Made by a program: the position numbers and the translations under genes
Source: Phenylobacterium sp.
GTDB taxonomy: Bacteria > Pseudomonadota > Alphaproteobacteria > Caulobacterales > Caulobacteraceae
Assembly (NCBI RefSeq): GCF_030680185.1
Contig: NZ_JAUXVZ010000011.1
Span: forward strand, 100,713-164,712
Direction of reading: 5' to 3'
Length of the DNA stretch: 64,000 bases
Shown: positions 1 to 9,669 of the stretch, piece after piece
Layout: each line of letters starts with the position of its first letter
Numbering within the stretch: the first letter of the stretch is position 1
Notes under the pieces: model-generated
Seen by the model: only the letters and a program-made list of their open reading frames with translations
Told to the model about the DNA's origin: nothing
Databases searched by the model: none

Positions 1-213
1 TCAAAACATTGGCTGGCGCCAAACTGTCGCATTCGCGCCACACCCTGCGAGGAAATTGACGCTGCGGCGCCGAAGAGGCGGCAATCCAGCCTGCAGCCCG
101 CCATACCGAACCCTCTATAGCGCTCTCGATCCTTGTTCTGCAAAGGAGTCGTGCCGGGGCGGAGGCCAGAACCCGTAGCCCCCTGGCATGAAGCGCCGCA
201 CCATGCGGGCAAG

Positions 214-245
214 AAAAAGGGGGCGGCCAGACTGGCCGCCCCCGA
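214..245 (-). terminator. Rho-independent terminator of the TonB receptor
   Basis: On the minus strand a GC-rich stem (arms at 219-229 and 233-243, 3-nt loop) is followed by a run of five T (214-218). It lies just past the stop codon of the TonB-dependent receptor gene ending at 268, so it is the natural end of that transcript. Confidence 0.85.
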
Positions 246-267
246 GGGTTAGTCCGAGTAATCGGAC

Positions 268-3200
268 TTAGAACTTCTTGCGCAGACCGAGCTTGAAGTT
301 ACGGCCATACACATTCCCGATCGCGGGGTCGTAGGAATACTCAATCCGCGAGGCCGACGGGTCTTCGTCGGTCACGTTGAGGATCGAGGCGGTCAGGGTG
401 GTGTTCCAGGGCAGGAACACCCGGTAGGTCAGGTCGAGGGTCGCGAAGGGATCGACCTCCTGGCCGAAGGTGACCAGCTGGCAGCCCGTCGTCGCGGCGG
501 CGTTCGCCACCGTGCAGGGAACCGCCGAGAAGCCGGTGTTCACCACGGTCGGGCCGCGGTTGTCGGTCACGCCATCGATGTAGTTGACCGTGGCGCGCAC
601 ATTGTGCGGACCATTGTCGTACTCGGCATAGAAGGCGCCGCGCCATTCCGGGATGGTGCCGGGCAGGCGGTCATAGTTGGCGAAGCCCACGGCCTCGTAG
701 GAGTCGGTCACCGTCACGCCGTTGAGGATGAAGGCGTCCTGCTCGTATTCGAGGACGTAGCTGACCGTGGCGTTCAGCGCGAGGCGGCCGCCGAAGACGT
801 CGCCCGGATAGCTGTAGTCCAGGGTGACATCGACGCCCGAGGTGCGCAGTTCCGGACCATTGACCAGGTCCGACTGGATCCGCGAGATGTCCGACCCCAT
901 CGTCACGCCCTGAACGCAGGCGTTGTTGTTGGAGAAGGTCACCAGGTAGCGGAGCGGATCGGCGCAATCGACGAACTGAGCGCCGTTGCCGGGGCCGTTG
1001 GCGACCGCGTTGCCGATGACGTTGGCCGGCACGCGGACGATCTGGTCTTCCAGCTTGATGCTCCAGTAGTCGACCAGGGCGCGGAAGTCGCCGAAGTCAG
1101 CCACGGCGCCGACGCTGTAGGTGAAGGCCTTTTCCGGGCCGATCGCCGGGTTGCCGAAGGCGTCCACGGACTTGAAGGCGTTGCCCGCAGCCTGGATGCC
1201 CGCCAGACCCGTCGCGCCGCCGGGAGCCCGGTCGGTCGGGGTCGGGCCCCGGAAGGTGGTGCCCACCGAACCGCGGAAGGACAGCCAGTCGGTGGAATCC
1301 CACTTCATGGACAGCTTCGGGTTGGTCGTGGAGCCGGTCTCGCCGCCGTAGTCCTCGAACCGCACGGCCAGGGCCGCATTCAGGTTGTCGAGGATCGGCA
1401 GGTTCATTTCACCGAACACCGCGTAGATCGACTCATCCACGTAGTAGGGCTGCGACTGGCCCAGGAACATGTAGGGGCCGGTCTGGATGGCGCAGCTCGT
1501 ATCGCCGGGCACGGGGCAGGGCGTGATGTTGCGATCGTAGAAGTCGCTGCCCAGACGACGGGTCTGTTCCGACGAACGCCATTGCGCGCCGGCCGCCCAG
1601 TTGACGACGCCGCCCGGCAGTTCGAAGCCGGTCGAGCCGTTGAACACCAGGTCGACGACATAGAGCTCGTTGGTCGTCTCGCCCACCTGGTCGTCATAGA
1701 GCCAGCGCGCCAGGGCCGGGCTGTTGGCCTGGGCCGGGTTGTAGGTCGGGTTCGCGCCACCCAGGATCGGGTTGCCCGGATAGGCGGTGGAGAAGGGGTT
1801 CAGCCATTCACAGCCGTTGGCGCCGGGGGTGTTGCCGGTGCAGTTCGGGCCGCCCAGGCCGCGCAGCGCCTGATCCAGACGGTTGATCAGGATGTCACGG
1901 GTGACCCCGTAGGCCTGATTGCGCGAATAGGTGAAGGCCAGGTCCCAGCCGATGCCGCCGGCGACATCGAATTCGCCCTTCAGGCCGGTGGCGATGCGGA
2001 ACAGTTCATAGGACCGCTCGCCCTTCTGGCCGTCATAGCCGAAGCCCGGATTGCCGCCGCTGGCGAACGGACGCCACAGGGTCAGCTGCAGGCCCGAGGT
2101 CGGAAGCGCCGCATAGGCGCCGGCCGCCGCCGCGCTGGCGAAGACCTGCGGATTGGCCGCCAGGAACGACTGGACATAGGGGTTCGACTTGGGCGCGAAA
2201 TACTGGGTGCTGCCCGGGCCGAACGGCCCCTGGGTCGGGGGATAGGACGGCGAGTAGCCGATGTTCGGCACATCGGTCTTCGAGTACATGCCCTCGAGGA
2301 AGAACTCGGTCGTCTCGGTGAGATCGAAGTTCAGCTCGCCGTACAGCTGGTAGCGGTCGGTCTCTTCGATCAGGTTGGCGAAGGGAACATAGCTGTAATA
2401 GCAGGCCGGCAGCTGGCTGGCGCCCGACTGATAGACGCCCTCATAACCGCCCACCGCGCCGCAGCTGGCTTCGCGGATCGAACCCACGGCGTCGCCGTAG
2501 ATCGGATCAGGGGTGCCCGGGATGGTGGGCAGGTCGGCGCCCAGGCGCGCGACATAGAAGCCAGGGTTGGACAGGAAGGACCAGCCGCTCGGGTTGGTGG
2601 TGTAGTCCTGATAGGTCCAGTCGCGCTCCATGGTGTCGAGTTCGGAGCGGTGCTGATAGCCGGCGGCGATGAAGGCGCTGCCGCGTTCGCCCTGCCAGCC
2701 CCAGGCGGCGCTCATATTGTACTCGCCGTCGGTTCCGTCGACGTAGCGGTACTCGCCCGAGACCTCGAAGCCCGAGAAGGTCTTCTTGGTGATGAAGTTG
2801 ATCACGCCGCCGATGGCGTCGGAGCCGTAGGTCGCGGCCGCGCCGTCCTTCAGCAGTTCGACCCGGCCGATGGCCGCCGTCGGGATCAGGTTGGTGTCGA
2901 CGCCGGTCAGCGGGTCGGTCGACATGAAGCGACGGCCGTTGAACAGCACCAGGGTCCGCTGCGGGCCCAGGCCGCGCATGTTGATCGAACCCGCGCCGAT
3001 GGAGCCCTGGGCCGAGGTCGAGAACTGGTTGGAGTCACCCAGGACCGGGCCGCTGATCGTCAGCGACTTGATGAGTTCGGTCGTGGAGGGCGAACCCTGC
3101 TTTTCGAGTTCCGCAGAGCTGATGACGTCCACCGGCAGGGCGGCGTCTTCAGGCGTACCGGCGATGAACGAGCCGGTGACGATAATTTCCTCGACCTCGG

Positions 3201-3288
3201 TCTGGGCTGAAGCCTGACCTGCCGCAAGGCTGAGAGCGAGGGCGACAGCCATAGTCGAGGCCGTCGATAAGTATTTTGAACTCCTCAC
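268..3288 (-). CDS. TonB-dependent outer-membrane receptor
   Basis: This 1006-residue protein is an outer-membrane beta-barrel that would import a ligand using energy from TonB-ExbBD. Residues 1-28 form a signal peptide ending ASA-Q, followed by a TonB-box-like stretch (EVEEIIVTG, about 31-39). A plug domain covers about 45-170, with the typical MRGLGPQRTLVLFNGRR and GSDAIGGVINFIT motifs, and a long barrel ends in a terminal phenylalanine, the usual barrel assembly signal. The likely start is GTG, with an AAGGGG Shine-Dalgarno sequence a few bases upstream. It is a single-gene unit with its own terminator. The substrate cannot be told from the sequence, and no transporter genes lie beside it. 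Long receptors of this kind are numerous in Caulobacterales. Confidence 0.93.
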   Translation of the reverse strand: MRSSKYLSTASTMAVALALSLAAGQASAQTEVEEIIVTGSFIAGTPEDAALPVDVISSAELEKQGSPSTTELIKSLTISGPVLGDSNQFSTSAQGSIGAGSINMRGLGPQRTLVLFNGRRFMSTDPLTGVDTNLIPTAAIGRVELLKDGAAATYGSDAIGGVINFITKKTFSGFEVSGEYRYVDGTDGEYNMSAAWGWQGERGSAFIAAGYQHRSELDTMERDWTYQDYTTNPSGWSFLSNPGFYVARLGADLPTIPGTPDPIYGDAVGSIREASCGAVGGYEGVYQSGASQLPACYYSYVPFANLIEETDRYQLYGELNFDLTETTEFFLEGMYSKTDVPNIGYSPSYPPTQGPFGPGSTQYFAPKSNPYVQSFLAANPQVFASAAAAGAYAALPTSGLQLTLWRPFASGGNPGFGYDGQKGERSYELFRIATGLKGEFDVAGGIGWDLAFTYSRNQAYGVTRDILINRLDQALRGLGGPNCTGNTPGANGCEWLNPFSTAYPGNPILGGANPTYNPAQANSPALARWLYDDQVGETTNELYVVDLVFNGSTGFELPGGVVNWAAGAQWRSSEQTRRLGSDFYDRNITPCPVPGDTSCAIQTGPYMFLGQSQPYYVDESIYAVFGEMNLPILDNLNAALAVRFEDYGGETGSTTNPKLSMKWDSTDWLSFRGSVGTTFRGPTPTDRAPGGATGLAGIQAAGNAFKSVDAFGNPAIGPEKAFTYSVGAVADFGDFRALVDYWSIKLEDQIVRVPANVIGNAVANGPGNGAQFVDCADPLRYLVTFSNNNACVQGVTMGSDISRIQSDLVNGPELRTSGVDVTLDYSYPGDVFGGRLALNATVSYVLEYEQDAFILNGVTVTDSYEAVGFANYDRLPGTIPEWRGAFYAEYDNGPHNVRATVNYIDGVTDNRGPTVVNTGFSAVPCTVANAAATTGCQLVTFGQEVDPFATLDLTYRVFLPWNTTLTASILNVTDEDPSASRIEYSYDPAIGNVYGRNFKLGLRKKF

Positions 3289-3665
3289 ACGTTTCCCCTT
3301 CGAGATTAAGAAGCATCTTGGATCAAAACCGATCCGATGAGGGGTAATGACGGTTCGGAGACTAATAAATCAAGACCGCGGTTTGGCGTCCTTGCTCAAT
3401 TACACTGTATATAGAATGCGGGTCCGTCAGATATAAACGACCGGTTACCACATATAGCGACGATATGCCAAAACGGACGAAGCTTGCCTTCGGTGAGCTG
3501 GAGAAAATCCAATAAAATCAACGCTTGGAAATGATGCGGCCGTCAAAATCCTGGGTGAGACAGGGTGCTGTCACGTTCTCGCCACACCGGGCCCAAAAAC
3601 GGCCCATCGGCTGCTTTTTTGCCCAGGATGAGCCCGAAGGAAGCTCTTGGGCGTCTTTCGCGCAG
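3289..3665. other. Intergenic region upstream of the TonB receptor
   Basis: About 380 bases without a convincing gene. The part nearest the receptor (3300-3480) is clearly AT-richer than its surroundings and should hold the minus-strand promoter and 5' leader of the receptor. I could not pick one -35/-10 pair with confidence. Small reading frames here overlap a terminator and show no family features. Confidence 0.5.
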
Positions 3666-3712
3666 AAAAAAGCCCCGCGGCGGGACGAATCCGCGCCGGC
3701 GGGGCGACTTTT
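3666..3712 (-). terminator. Rho-independent terminator of the 206-residue secreted protein
   Basis: On the minus strand, GC-rich arms (3694-3705 and 3672-3682) fold into a stem followed by six T (3666-3671). It lies 24 bases past the stop codon of the gene at 3736-4356 and most likely ends that transcript. Confidence 0.8.
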
Positions 3713-3735
3713 CTTGCGAGGGACGGTGTTTGTGG

Positions 3736-4356
3736 TCAGACGCCCGGCGTCGGCTCGGCGAGGGTCTCGCTCGCGTCGCCATTGCTCGGGGCTTCGACCG
3801 GCTCGGGTTCGGCGGAAAGGTCGAAGGCGGGACCCATCAGGGCCGCTCGCTGTTCCAGAACCGTGGCCGTGGCCTCGCACCGGGCTGGCAGCGTCCAGCT
3901 CATCCACTCTTGGGCCAGACGCGCCTTGGGCAGGTCGCTCGCCCGGCTCCAGGTGACACGGCCCCGACGGATGGCGTCGGCGCCGTGGGCGTTGATCGGC
4001 CGTGGGCTGGCCTTTTCGGCGGCTTCCATGGCGCGGCTGAACAGGGCGAGGTTCCTGGCGCTCAATTCATCGAGTTCGTCATAGACTCTGAGATCGTCGG
4101 CCAGGGACGACCCCGGCCGGCGGAAGGTGGTTTCGATGCGGGTGACTTCCGGCATCACCTGGTCGCGCAGACCCTTGTGGGCCGACAGGGCGCCGTAGCA
4201 CCAGGCCACCAGGCCGTAGGGGTCCCGGGGCGCGCCGGGCGGGAATGCGGCCTCGGCTGTTTCGGTCGCCGCTTCGGGGGGCGCCGAGGCGATGGCTTCA
4301 GCGGCGTCGGTGTCTTGCGCCAGGAGCGCCAGGGCAAAAAGGAGCGGGGAAATCAC
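3736..4356 (-). CDS. Hypothetical secreted protein
   Basis: A 206-residue protein that I do not recognise. The first about 18 residues (MISPLLFALALLAQDTDA) look like a signal peptide, so it is probably periplasmic. Acidic, Ala/Pro/Glu-rich low-complexity segments (about 19-42 and the C-terminal 30 residues) flank a more structured, helical core containing a WCYGALSAHKGL segment near residue 52. It lies 26 bases downstream of the 5-oxoprolinase gene on the same strand and could be co-transcribed with it, but it has its own terminator. Its function is unknown. Confidence 0.7.
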   Translation of the reverse strand: MISPLLFALALLAQDTDAAEAIASAPPEAATETAEAAFPPGAPRDPYGLVAWCYGALSAHKGLRDQVMPEVTRIETTFRRPGSSLADDLRVYDELDELSARNLALFSRAMEAAEKASPRPINAHGADAIRRGRVTWSRASDLPKARLAQEWMSWTLPARCEATATVLEQRAALMGPAFDLSAEPEPVEAPSNGDASETLAEPTPGV

Positions 4357-4382
4357 GGAGAGTCACCTCGGAAGATCTTGGG

Positions 4383-7300
4383 TCAATCGGTCGGCGCCGG
4401 TCCGTATCCCCCGCCCCCGGGAGTCTGGATTTCGATGGCGTCGCCGGGCATGACCTGAATGGAAAAACAGCCCGGCAAGTCCTTTACCTCGCCCGCCGCA
4501 GTGATCAAAGCCTGCCGGCCAGGCTGGCCCGGGCCGCCGCCCTGGAGGCCCTGCGGCGCATTCGCCCTTCGGGTCGAGAGCAGGGCGGCCTCCATGGGAC
4601 CGAGAAACCGCAGCCGCCGGACCACGCCATCCCCGCCCCGGTGGGCGCCCGCGCCCCCGGAGCCTGGGCGAAGGGCGAAGGTCTCGAGACGGACCGGATA
4701 GCGGCGCTCGAGGATTTCGGGGTCCGTCAGTCTGGAATTGGTCATGTGGGTGTGGACGCCGCTGGCCCCGTCGTGATCGGCGCTCGCCCCGGCCCCGCCG
4801 CAGATGGTCTCATAGTACTGCCGGCTCGCGTCGCCGAAGGTGAAGTTGTTCATGCTGCCCTGGGCGCAGGCCATGACGCCGAGCGCGGCATAGAGGGCGT
4901 CGACCACGTGCTGGCTGGTCTCCACATTGCCGGCCACCACCGCGGCCCCTGGCGCGGGATCGAGCATGGAGCCTCGCCGGGTGCGGATATCCAGGGGCGC
5001 CAGGCAGCCGGCGTTAAGGGGAATGTCGTCATCCACTAGGGTGCGGAAGACATAGAGGGCCGCCGCATCGACGATGGAGGCCGGGGCGTTGAAGTTGGTG
5101 CCCAGCTGGTCGGCGCTGTCGCGGAAATCCAGGGTGGCCGAGCCTGACGCAGCGTCCACCGAGGTGCGCACCACGATCCGGCCGCCGCCGTCCATGGGCA
5201 GGTCGGCATGGCCGTCGGTGAGATGGCCCAGGGCCCGGCGTACGGCGGCTGTAGCGTTCTCCTGAACGAAGCCCATATAGCGAACCACCAGGGCTGGCCC
5301 AAAGGCCTCGATCATCGCCGAGACGGCCTCGCCCCCGGCGCGACAGGCGGCGATCTGAGCCTTCAGGTCGGCGATGTTGCGGTCCGGCGCCCTTGCTGGC
5401 CAGGGGCCGGCCGCAAGCGCGGCGCGGACGTCAGCCTCGAGGAACTGGCCGTCCTGCATGATCGGCAGGGCGTCCAGCAAGACGCCTTCCTCGGCGATGG
5501 TGCGCGAGAAGGGCGGCATGGAGCCCGGCTGGATCCCGCCGATGTCCGCATGATGGCCGCGGGCCGCCACATAGAAGCTCGGCGCCTGGTCCGCACCGAC
5601 GAAGATCGGCATGACCACGGTGATGTCGGGCAGATGGGTGCCCCCGGCATAGGGGTTGTTCAGGGCGAAGGCCTGGCCTGGGCGCAACACGGCATGACGG
5701 TCGCGCACGGCCCGCACGCTGGCGCCCATGGAGCCGAGATGGACGGGCATGTGCGGAGCGTTGGCCACCAGGCCGCCCTCGGGATCGAACAGGGCGCAGG
5801 AGAAGTCGAGCCGCTCCTTGATGTTCACCGAGTGCGCCGTCCGCTCCAGGGCCGCCCCCATGGCCTCGGCCACGCCCATGAAGCGGCGGTTGAACAGTTC
5901 GAGGGTGATCGGGTCGGCTTCGTCGGTCTCGGCCAGCGGTCGGCCGGCGTTCGCCCGCCCCTGCTGTTCGAGTTCGATCAGACCGTCAGCCCGCGCCATG
6001 GCCCGCCAGCCCGGCAGGACGGCGATCTGGGTGTCATCGCGCACGATCAGGGCCGGGCCGTCCTGGCGGGTGAGGGCGGCGGCCTCGATCACGGGAACCT
6101 GCTGCGGCGCGCCATCGACGACGAAGGCGGCCAGGCTCGCCGGCTCGCCGATCCTGGGGGCAAGGTCAGCCGAGGCGAGGGTGGCGGCGTCGGAGTCTCG
6201 GGCGGTCGCCTCGGCTTCGACGCTGGCGATCAGGATGGAGCGTTCGGCCTCGATGAAGCCGAACAGACGCTGGTGGGCGGCTTCGAAGGTCTGGCGCACG
6301 ATCCCGGGCGGGCCGGGGGCCGCGGGCAGTTCGGCGTCCGCCCCATCATAGCGCAGGCGAAGGGTCACCCGCGTCTCGCCGTGCTCTGCGCCTTGCGCCT
6401 GAAGATCGGAGACGGCCTGGGCGCTCAGGCGTTCGGCCAAGGCCTCGGCGGCGGCAAGGCCGGCGTCGTCCAGCGGCGTCTCCAGCCCGGCCTGCCGCAG
6501 GGCGCTGACCTGGGCCTGGCCGATGCCGTAGGCCGACAGCAGGCTGCCGAAGCGGGGGCAGAGCACGCGGGTGACGCCCAGGGCCTCCGCCGTCTGGCAC
6601 GCAACCTGGCCGGCGGCGCCGCCAAAGGCCACCAGCCCATGCTCACGCGGATCGAAGCCGCGCTCCGTGGAGATGCGGCGGATCGCCAGGGCCATCTGCT
6701 CGACGGCGATGGCGATGAAGCCCTCGGCGGCGGCCTCGGCGCTGGGGGCGCCCATGGCGACGGCGAGGTCTTCCAGGCGGCGGCGCGCGGCGTCCGGATC
6801 AAGCGGCGCATCGTTGTCGGGTCCGAAGACGGCGGGAAACCGCCGCGGGTCCAGGCGACCCAGCACCAGGTTGGCGTCGGTGACGGTCGCTGGCCCGCCG
6901 CGGCCATAGGCGGCCGGTCCTGGATCGGCGCCGGCGCTGTGCGGCCCCACCCGGGCGCGCAGGCCGTCAAAGGTGAGGATCGAGCCGCCGCCCGCCGCCA
7001 CGGTCTCCACATCCAGCATCGGGCTGCGCAGGCGCACGCCGGCCACCTGGGCCTTGTCGCGGCGCTCCAGGCGCCCGGCATAGCGGCAGACATCGGTGGA
7101 GGTGCCGCCCATGTCGAAGCCCAGCACCGCCTTGGCCCCTGCCGCCTCCGCCGTGGCGGCCACGCCGACCACGCCGCCCGCGGGTCCCGAGGTGACGGCG
7201 TCGCGGCCGCGAAAGGCGCTGGCGGGAACCAGCGCCCCGGCCGAAGTCATGAAATAGAGCGGCGCGCCGGCCACGGCCTCGGCCACCTGGCGCACATAGG

Positions 7301-7958
7301 CCTGCAGCACCGGCGTCAGATAGGCGTCGGCCACGGTCGTCTCGGCCCGTGGCAGGAAGCGGGGCAGGGGCGAGACCTCATGGGAGAGGGCGACGAAGTC
7401 GAAGCCCGCCGCGGCCGCGAGTTCGCCTGCCCGGCCCTCGTGGGCGCCATTGAGGTCCGAATGCAAAAAGGCGATGGCCACGGCGGCGCAGCCCTGCGCC
7501 CGCGCCTCGGCCAGGACCTGTCGGACTTCATCCTCGTCCAGGGGGACGACGACCTCGCCCGCGGCGTCGAGGCGCTCGGTCACCTCGACGGCCAGGGCGT
7601 AGAGGGGCTCGGGCCGCACGATGTTCAGGGCGAAGAGATCGGGCCGCGTCTGGTCTCCCAGAACTAGGGCGTCGCCGAAGCCCCGCGTGGTCAGGAACAG
7701 GGTCGGCGCCCCGCGACGTTCCAGCAGGGCGTTGGTCGCCACCGTCGTGCCCATGCGGATGGCGCGGACCTGATCGGCCGGGAAGGGCGCGCCCGCCTCG
7801 GCGCCCAACACCCGGCGCATGGCCTCGACGGCGGCGTCGGCATAGGCTCCTGACGTCGACAACAGCTTGAGCGTACGGACCTCGCCATCGTCCCGGCGGG
7901 CGATCAGATCGGTGAACGTGCCGCCCCGATCGATCCAGAAGCTCCAGAGTCTGTCCAA
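4383..7958 (-). CDS. 5-oxoprolinase (ATP-hydrolysing), fused HyuA/HyuB type
   Basis: At 1191 residues this matches single-chain 5-oxoprolinases, which open 5-oxo-L-proline to glutamate using ATP. The N-terminal half is hydantoinase A-like: DRGGTFTD near residue 10 and a second nucleotide-binding motif, [12 protein letters not shown], near residue 280. The second half, from about residue 675 ([18 protein letters not shown]), is hydantoinase B-like and ends in a glycine-rich tail (GGGGYGP). Most bacteria encode the two halves separately, so the fused form supports 5-oxoprolinase over hydantoinase or acetone carboxylase. It is cytoplasmic. It is divergent from the DjlA-like gene at 8033, with a short intergenic gap. 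The exact substrate is inferred from the family. Confidence 0.9.
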   Translation of the reverse strand: MDRLWSFWIDRGGTFTDLIARRDDGEVRTLKLLSTSGAYADAAVEAMRRVLGAEAGAPFPADQVRAIRMGTTVATNALLERRGAPTLFLTTRGFGDALVLGDQTRPDLFALNIVRPEPLYALAVEVTERLDAAGEVVVPLDEDEVRQVLAEARAQGCAAVAIAFLHSDLNGAHEGRAGELAAAAGFDFVALSHEVSPLPRFLPRAETTVADAYLTPVLQAYVRQVAEAVAGAPLYFMTSAGALVPASAFRGRDAVTSGPAGGVVGVAATAEAAGAKAVLGFDMGGTSTDVCRYAGRLERRDKAQVAGVRLRSPMLDVETVAAGGGSILTFDGLRARVGPHSAGADPGPAAYGRGGPATVTDANLVLGRLDPRRFPAVFGPDNDAPLDPDAARRRLEDLAVAMGAPSAEAAAEGFIAIAVEQMALAIRRISTERGFDPREHGLVAFGGAAGQVACQTAEALGVTRVLCPRFGSLLSAYGIGQAQVSALRQAGLETPLDDAGLAAAEALAERLSAQAVSDLQAQGAEHGETRVTLRLRYDGADAELPAAPGPPGIVRQTFEAAHQRLFGFIEAERSILIASVEAEATARDSDAATLASADLAPRIGEPASLAAFVVDGAPQQVPVIEAAALTRQDGPALIVRDDTQIAVLPGWRAMARADGLIELEQQGRANAGRPLAETDEADPITLELFNRRFMGVAEAMGAALERTAHSVNIKERLDFSCALFDPEGGLVANAPHMPVHLGSMGASVRAVRDRHAVLRPGQAFALNNPYAGGTHLPDITVVMPIFVGADQAPSFYVAARGHHADIGGIQPGSMPPFSRTIAEEGVLLDALPIMQDGQFLEADVRAALAAGPWPARAPDRNIADLKAQIAACRAGGEAVSAMIEAFGPALVVRYMGFVQENATAAVRRALGHLTDGHADLPMDGGGRIVVRTSVDAASGSATLDFRDSADQLGTNFNAPASIVDAAALYVFRTLVDDDIPLNAGCLAPLDIRTRRGSMLDPAPGAAVVAGNVETSQHVVDALYAALGVMACAQGSMNNFTFGDASRQYYETICGGAGASADHDGASGVHTHMTNSRLTDPEILERRYPVRLETFALRPGSGGAGAHRGGDGVVRRLRFLGPMEAALLSTRRANAPQGLQGGGPGQPGRQALITAAGEVKDLPGCFSIQVMPGDAIEIQTPGGGGYGPAPTD

Positions 7959-8032
7959 AACTTAACCCGCCCCATGCTGGTTTGGCGTTGTCATCAGGAC
8001 GCCTTCTTCCTAAGGCTTGTGGCATTAGACCA

Positions 8033-8725
8033 ATGAGCTTCTGGCGCAAAATCGCTGGCCTTGCCGTCCGTCTCCCCGACGCGGCAGAGTGCCCCGACTG
8101 CCCTGCCGGCCTGCCGGGGCAGGATCCCGCGTTCTCGACCGCCGTCACCGCCCTGGGCGCCAAGCTGGCGCGGGCCGATGGCGAGGTGGGACGCGCGGAG
8201 TTCGACGCCTTTTCCGAAGTCTTCCAGTCCGACGAAGCCTCCCGGCCCAACATCCGGCGCCTCTATAATCTGGCCCGCCAGACCACCCGCGGTTTCGAGA
8301 GCTATGCGCGGCGTCTGTCGCGGCGCTATCGCAACTGCCCGCAGATTCTGGAGGACGTGCTGGACGGCCTCTTCCACATCGCCGCCTCCGATGGGGCGGT
8401 CAGCGATGATGAGCTCGCCTATCTCGAGCGCGTGGCTGAACTGTTTGGTTTTTCCGAACTGGTGTTCCGACGCCTGAAGGCGACGCATCTCGGCCTGGGC
8501 GCAGACGATCCCTATGCCGTGCTGGGCGCGCCGCACGACGCCAGCGACGACCAGCTGCGCGCGGCCTGGAAGATCGCCCTGATCGAGAACCACCCGGACC
8601 GCGCAAGATCCCGCGGCCTGCCCCAGGAATTCATCGAGGTCGCCGAGGCCAAGGCCAAGGCGATCAATTCGGCCTTCGAGGCGGCGATGCGCGAGCGGCG
8701 GGAAATGGCGCTGGTCGGCGCATAA
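8033..8725 (+). CDS. DjlA-like co-chaperone with TerB-like and J domains
   Basis: A 230-residue protein. Residues about 40-130 form a helical TerB-like domain (EVGRAEFDAF and SDGAVSDDELAYLERVAELF segments). A C-terminal J domain carries the HPD tripeptide near residue 185 that stimulates the Hsp70 ATPase of DnaK. Unlike E. coli DjlA there is no obvious N-terminal membrane anchor. An in-frame TTG lies 17 codons upstream, but the ATG at 8033 (MSFWRK) fits the conserved N-terminus better. It is divergent from the 5-oxoprolinase gene. Its partner is presumably DnaK, which is not in this window. Confidence 0.85.
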   Translation: MSFWRKIAGLAVRLPDAAECPDCPAGLPGQDPAFSTAVTALGAKLARADGEVGRAEFDAFSEVFQSDEASRPNIRRLYNLARQTTRGFESYARRLSRRYRNCPQILEDVLDGLFHIAASDGAVSDDELAYLERVAELFGFSELVFRRLKATHLGLGADDPYAVLGAPHDASDDQLRAAWKIALIENHPDRARSRGLPQEFIEVAEAKAKAINSAFEAAMRERREMALVGA

Positions 8726-8758
8726 GGCGTCATCCTCTCGCCACCTTCGCTTCGGAGA

Positions 8759-8788
8759 TTGACGTTCGGGAGCGTTAGGCGAACATAT
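8759..8788 (+). promoter_or_regulatory. Candidate sigma-70 promoter for the small membrane protein
   Basis: TTGACG at 8759-8764 and ACATAT at 8783-8788 are separated by 18 bases, about 36 bases before the ATG at 8825. The match is by consensus only. Confidence 0.3.
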
Positions 8789-8824
8789 TCGTTAGCTCCC
8801 CAGATGGAGCGACCAGAGGAGACC

Positions 8825-9124
8825 ATGGCTCAGCAGGACCCCCAGGGCGGCAAGTCGGCCCTTCAACGCCTCACCGCGGCCGGCGGCGCGATCGCAGCGG
8901 CCATCGCGGTCGTGGCGGGCGTGGCCCTGGCCTTTGTTTTCGCCGCCACCGTGGTGGTCTTCGGGCTGGTCCTGAGCGCGCTGGTGGCCCTCGTGGCCCT
9001 GGCCGTCCGCGCCAGCCGTCTGGGTCGCCGCAAGTCGGGCGCCCCCGAAGACGACGGCATCATCGAAGCCCGCCATCTGGGCGGCCACAGCTGGGTCGCC
9101 TACGGCTGGAACGAGCGCGCCTAA
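8825..9124 (+). CDS. Small integral membrane protein, unknown function
   Basis: A 99-residue protein. The ATG at 8825 has a good Shine-Dalgarno sequence (AGAGGAG) upstream, so the longer upstream reading frame is not used. A short polar N-terminus precedes a long hydrophobic, Ala/Val-rich stretch (about 22-64) that would form a helical hairpin in the inner membrane. A basic segment (RASRLGRRK) and a charged C-terminus containing GGHSWVAYGWNE follow. I do not recognise the family, and the neighbours give no functional hint. Confidence 0.72.
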   Translation: MAQQDPQGGKSALQRLTAAGGAIAAAIAVVAGVALAFVFAATVVVFGLVLSALVALVALAVRASRLGRRKSGAPEDDGIIEARHLGGHSWVAYGWNERA

Positions 9125-9218
9125 GCCGCCTCTCTGAGCCGCTCGCACGCTATGGCGCTTGCCGGTCGTCTGACCGGCCTCTACCCTCGATTCAAACAAT
9201 CGTTGGGAGACGAAGCGA

Positions 9219-9509
9219 ATGATCGGCGTAGTGGCGACCCTCAAGGTCCAGGACGGCAAGGGCGACGAATTCGAGGCGGTCTTCAAGGACCTCATGGCTC
9301 AGGTGAAGGCCAACGAGCCGGGATGCCTGGCCTATCAGCTCACCAAGAGCCGCACCGAGCCGGGCACCTACAAGGTGCTCGAACTCTACGCCAACGAAGA
9401 CGCCCTGAAGGCCCACGGCCAGAGCGAGTATTTCAAGGCGGCCGGCCCGAAGATGGGTCCCTGCCTCGCCGGCCGTCCGGAAATCGAATACCTCGACGCG
9501 GTCCAGTAG
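9219..9509 (+). CDS. Antibiotic biosynthesis monooxygenase (ABM) family protein
   Basis: This 96-residue protein matches the ABM/YgiN-like ferredoxin-fold family, small dimeric proteins that include quinol monooxygenases and haem-degrading enzymes. Visible family features are the N-terminal VVATLKVQDGKGDEFEAVF strand-helix, the EPGCLAYQLTKS segment and the ELYANEDALKAHGQSEYF segment. It is cytoplasmic and monocistronic, with a strong terminator after it. The substrate cannot be assigned, and a role in quinone or oxidative-stress metabolism is only a family-level guess. Confidence 0.85.
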   Translation: MIGVVATLKVQDGKGDEFEAVFKDLMAQVKANEPGCLAYQLTKSRTEPGTYKVLELYANEDALKAHGQSEYFKAAGPKMGPCLAGRPEIEYLDAVQ

Positions 9510-9532
9510 GCCGCCTCATGGCGCGATGACGG

Positions 9533-9564
9533 AGCCCGGGACCTTAGGCGAGGTCCCGGGCTTT
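9533..9564 (+). terminator. Hairpin terminator after the ABM gene
   Basis: A perfect 12-bp inverted repeat (9533-9544 and 9551-9562) with a 6-base loop, 23 bases past the ABM stop codon. Only a short T run follows, so termination strength is uncertain. Confidence 0.7.
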
Positions 9565-9669
9565 CGCATGTCTGAGCCTCGATTGGGGCCGCTGACAGAA
9601 TTTCTACAGTGACGGCTGGGCCGACATGTCCTTAGGGTCCGTCCGAACGAATGTTTGAATGGAGTTCCC

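Noticed and set aside
604..3210. Long plus-strand open frame opposite the TonB receptor
   Set aside because: In GC-rich DNA the strand opposite a real gene often stays open. The translation has no domain, and the receptor on the other strand has full family features.
5208..7667. 819-codon plus-strand frame opposite the 5-oxoprolinase gene
   Set aside because: Low-complexity Gly/His/Arg-rich translation with no family match; it is a mirror of the oxoprolinase gene.
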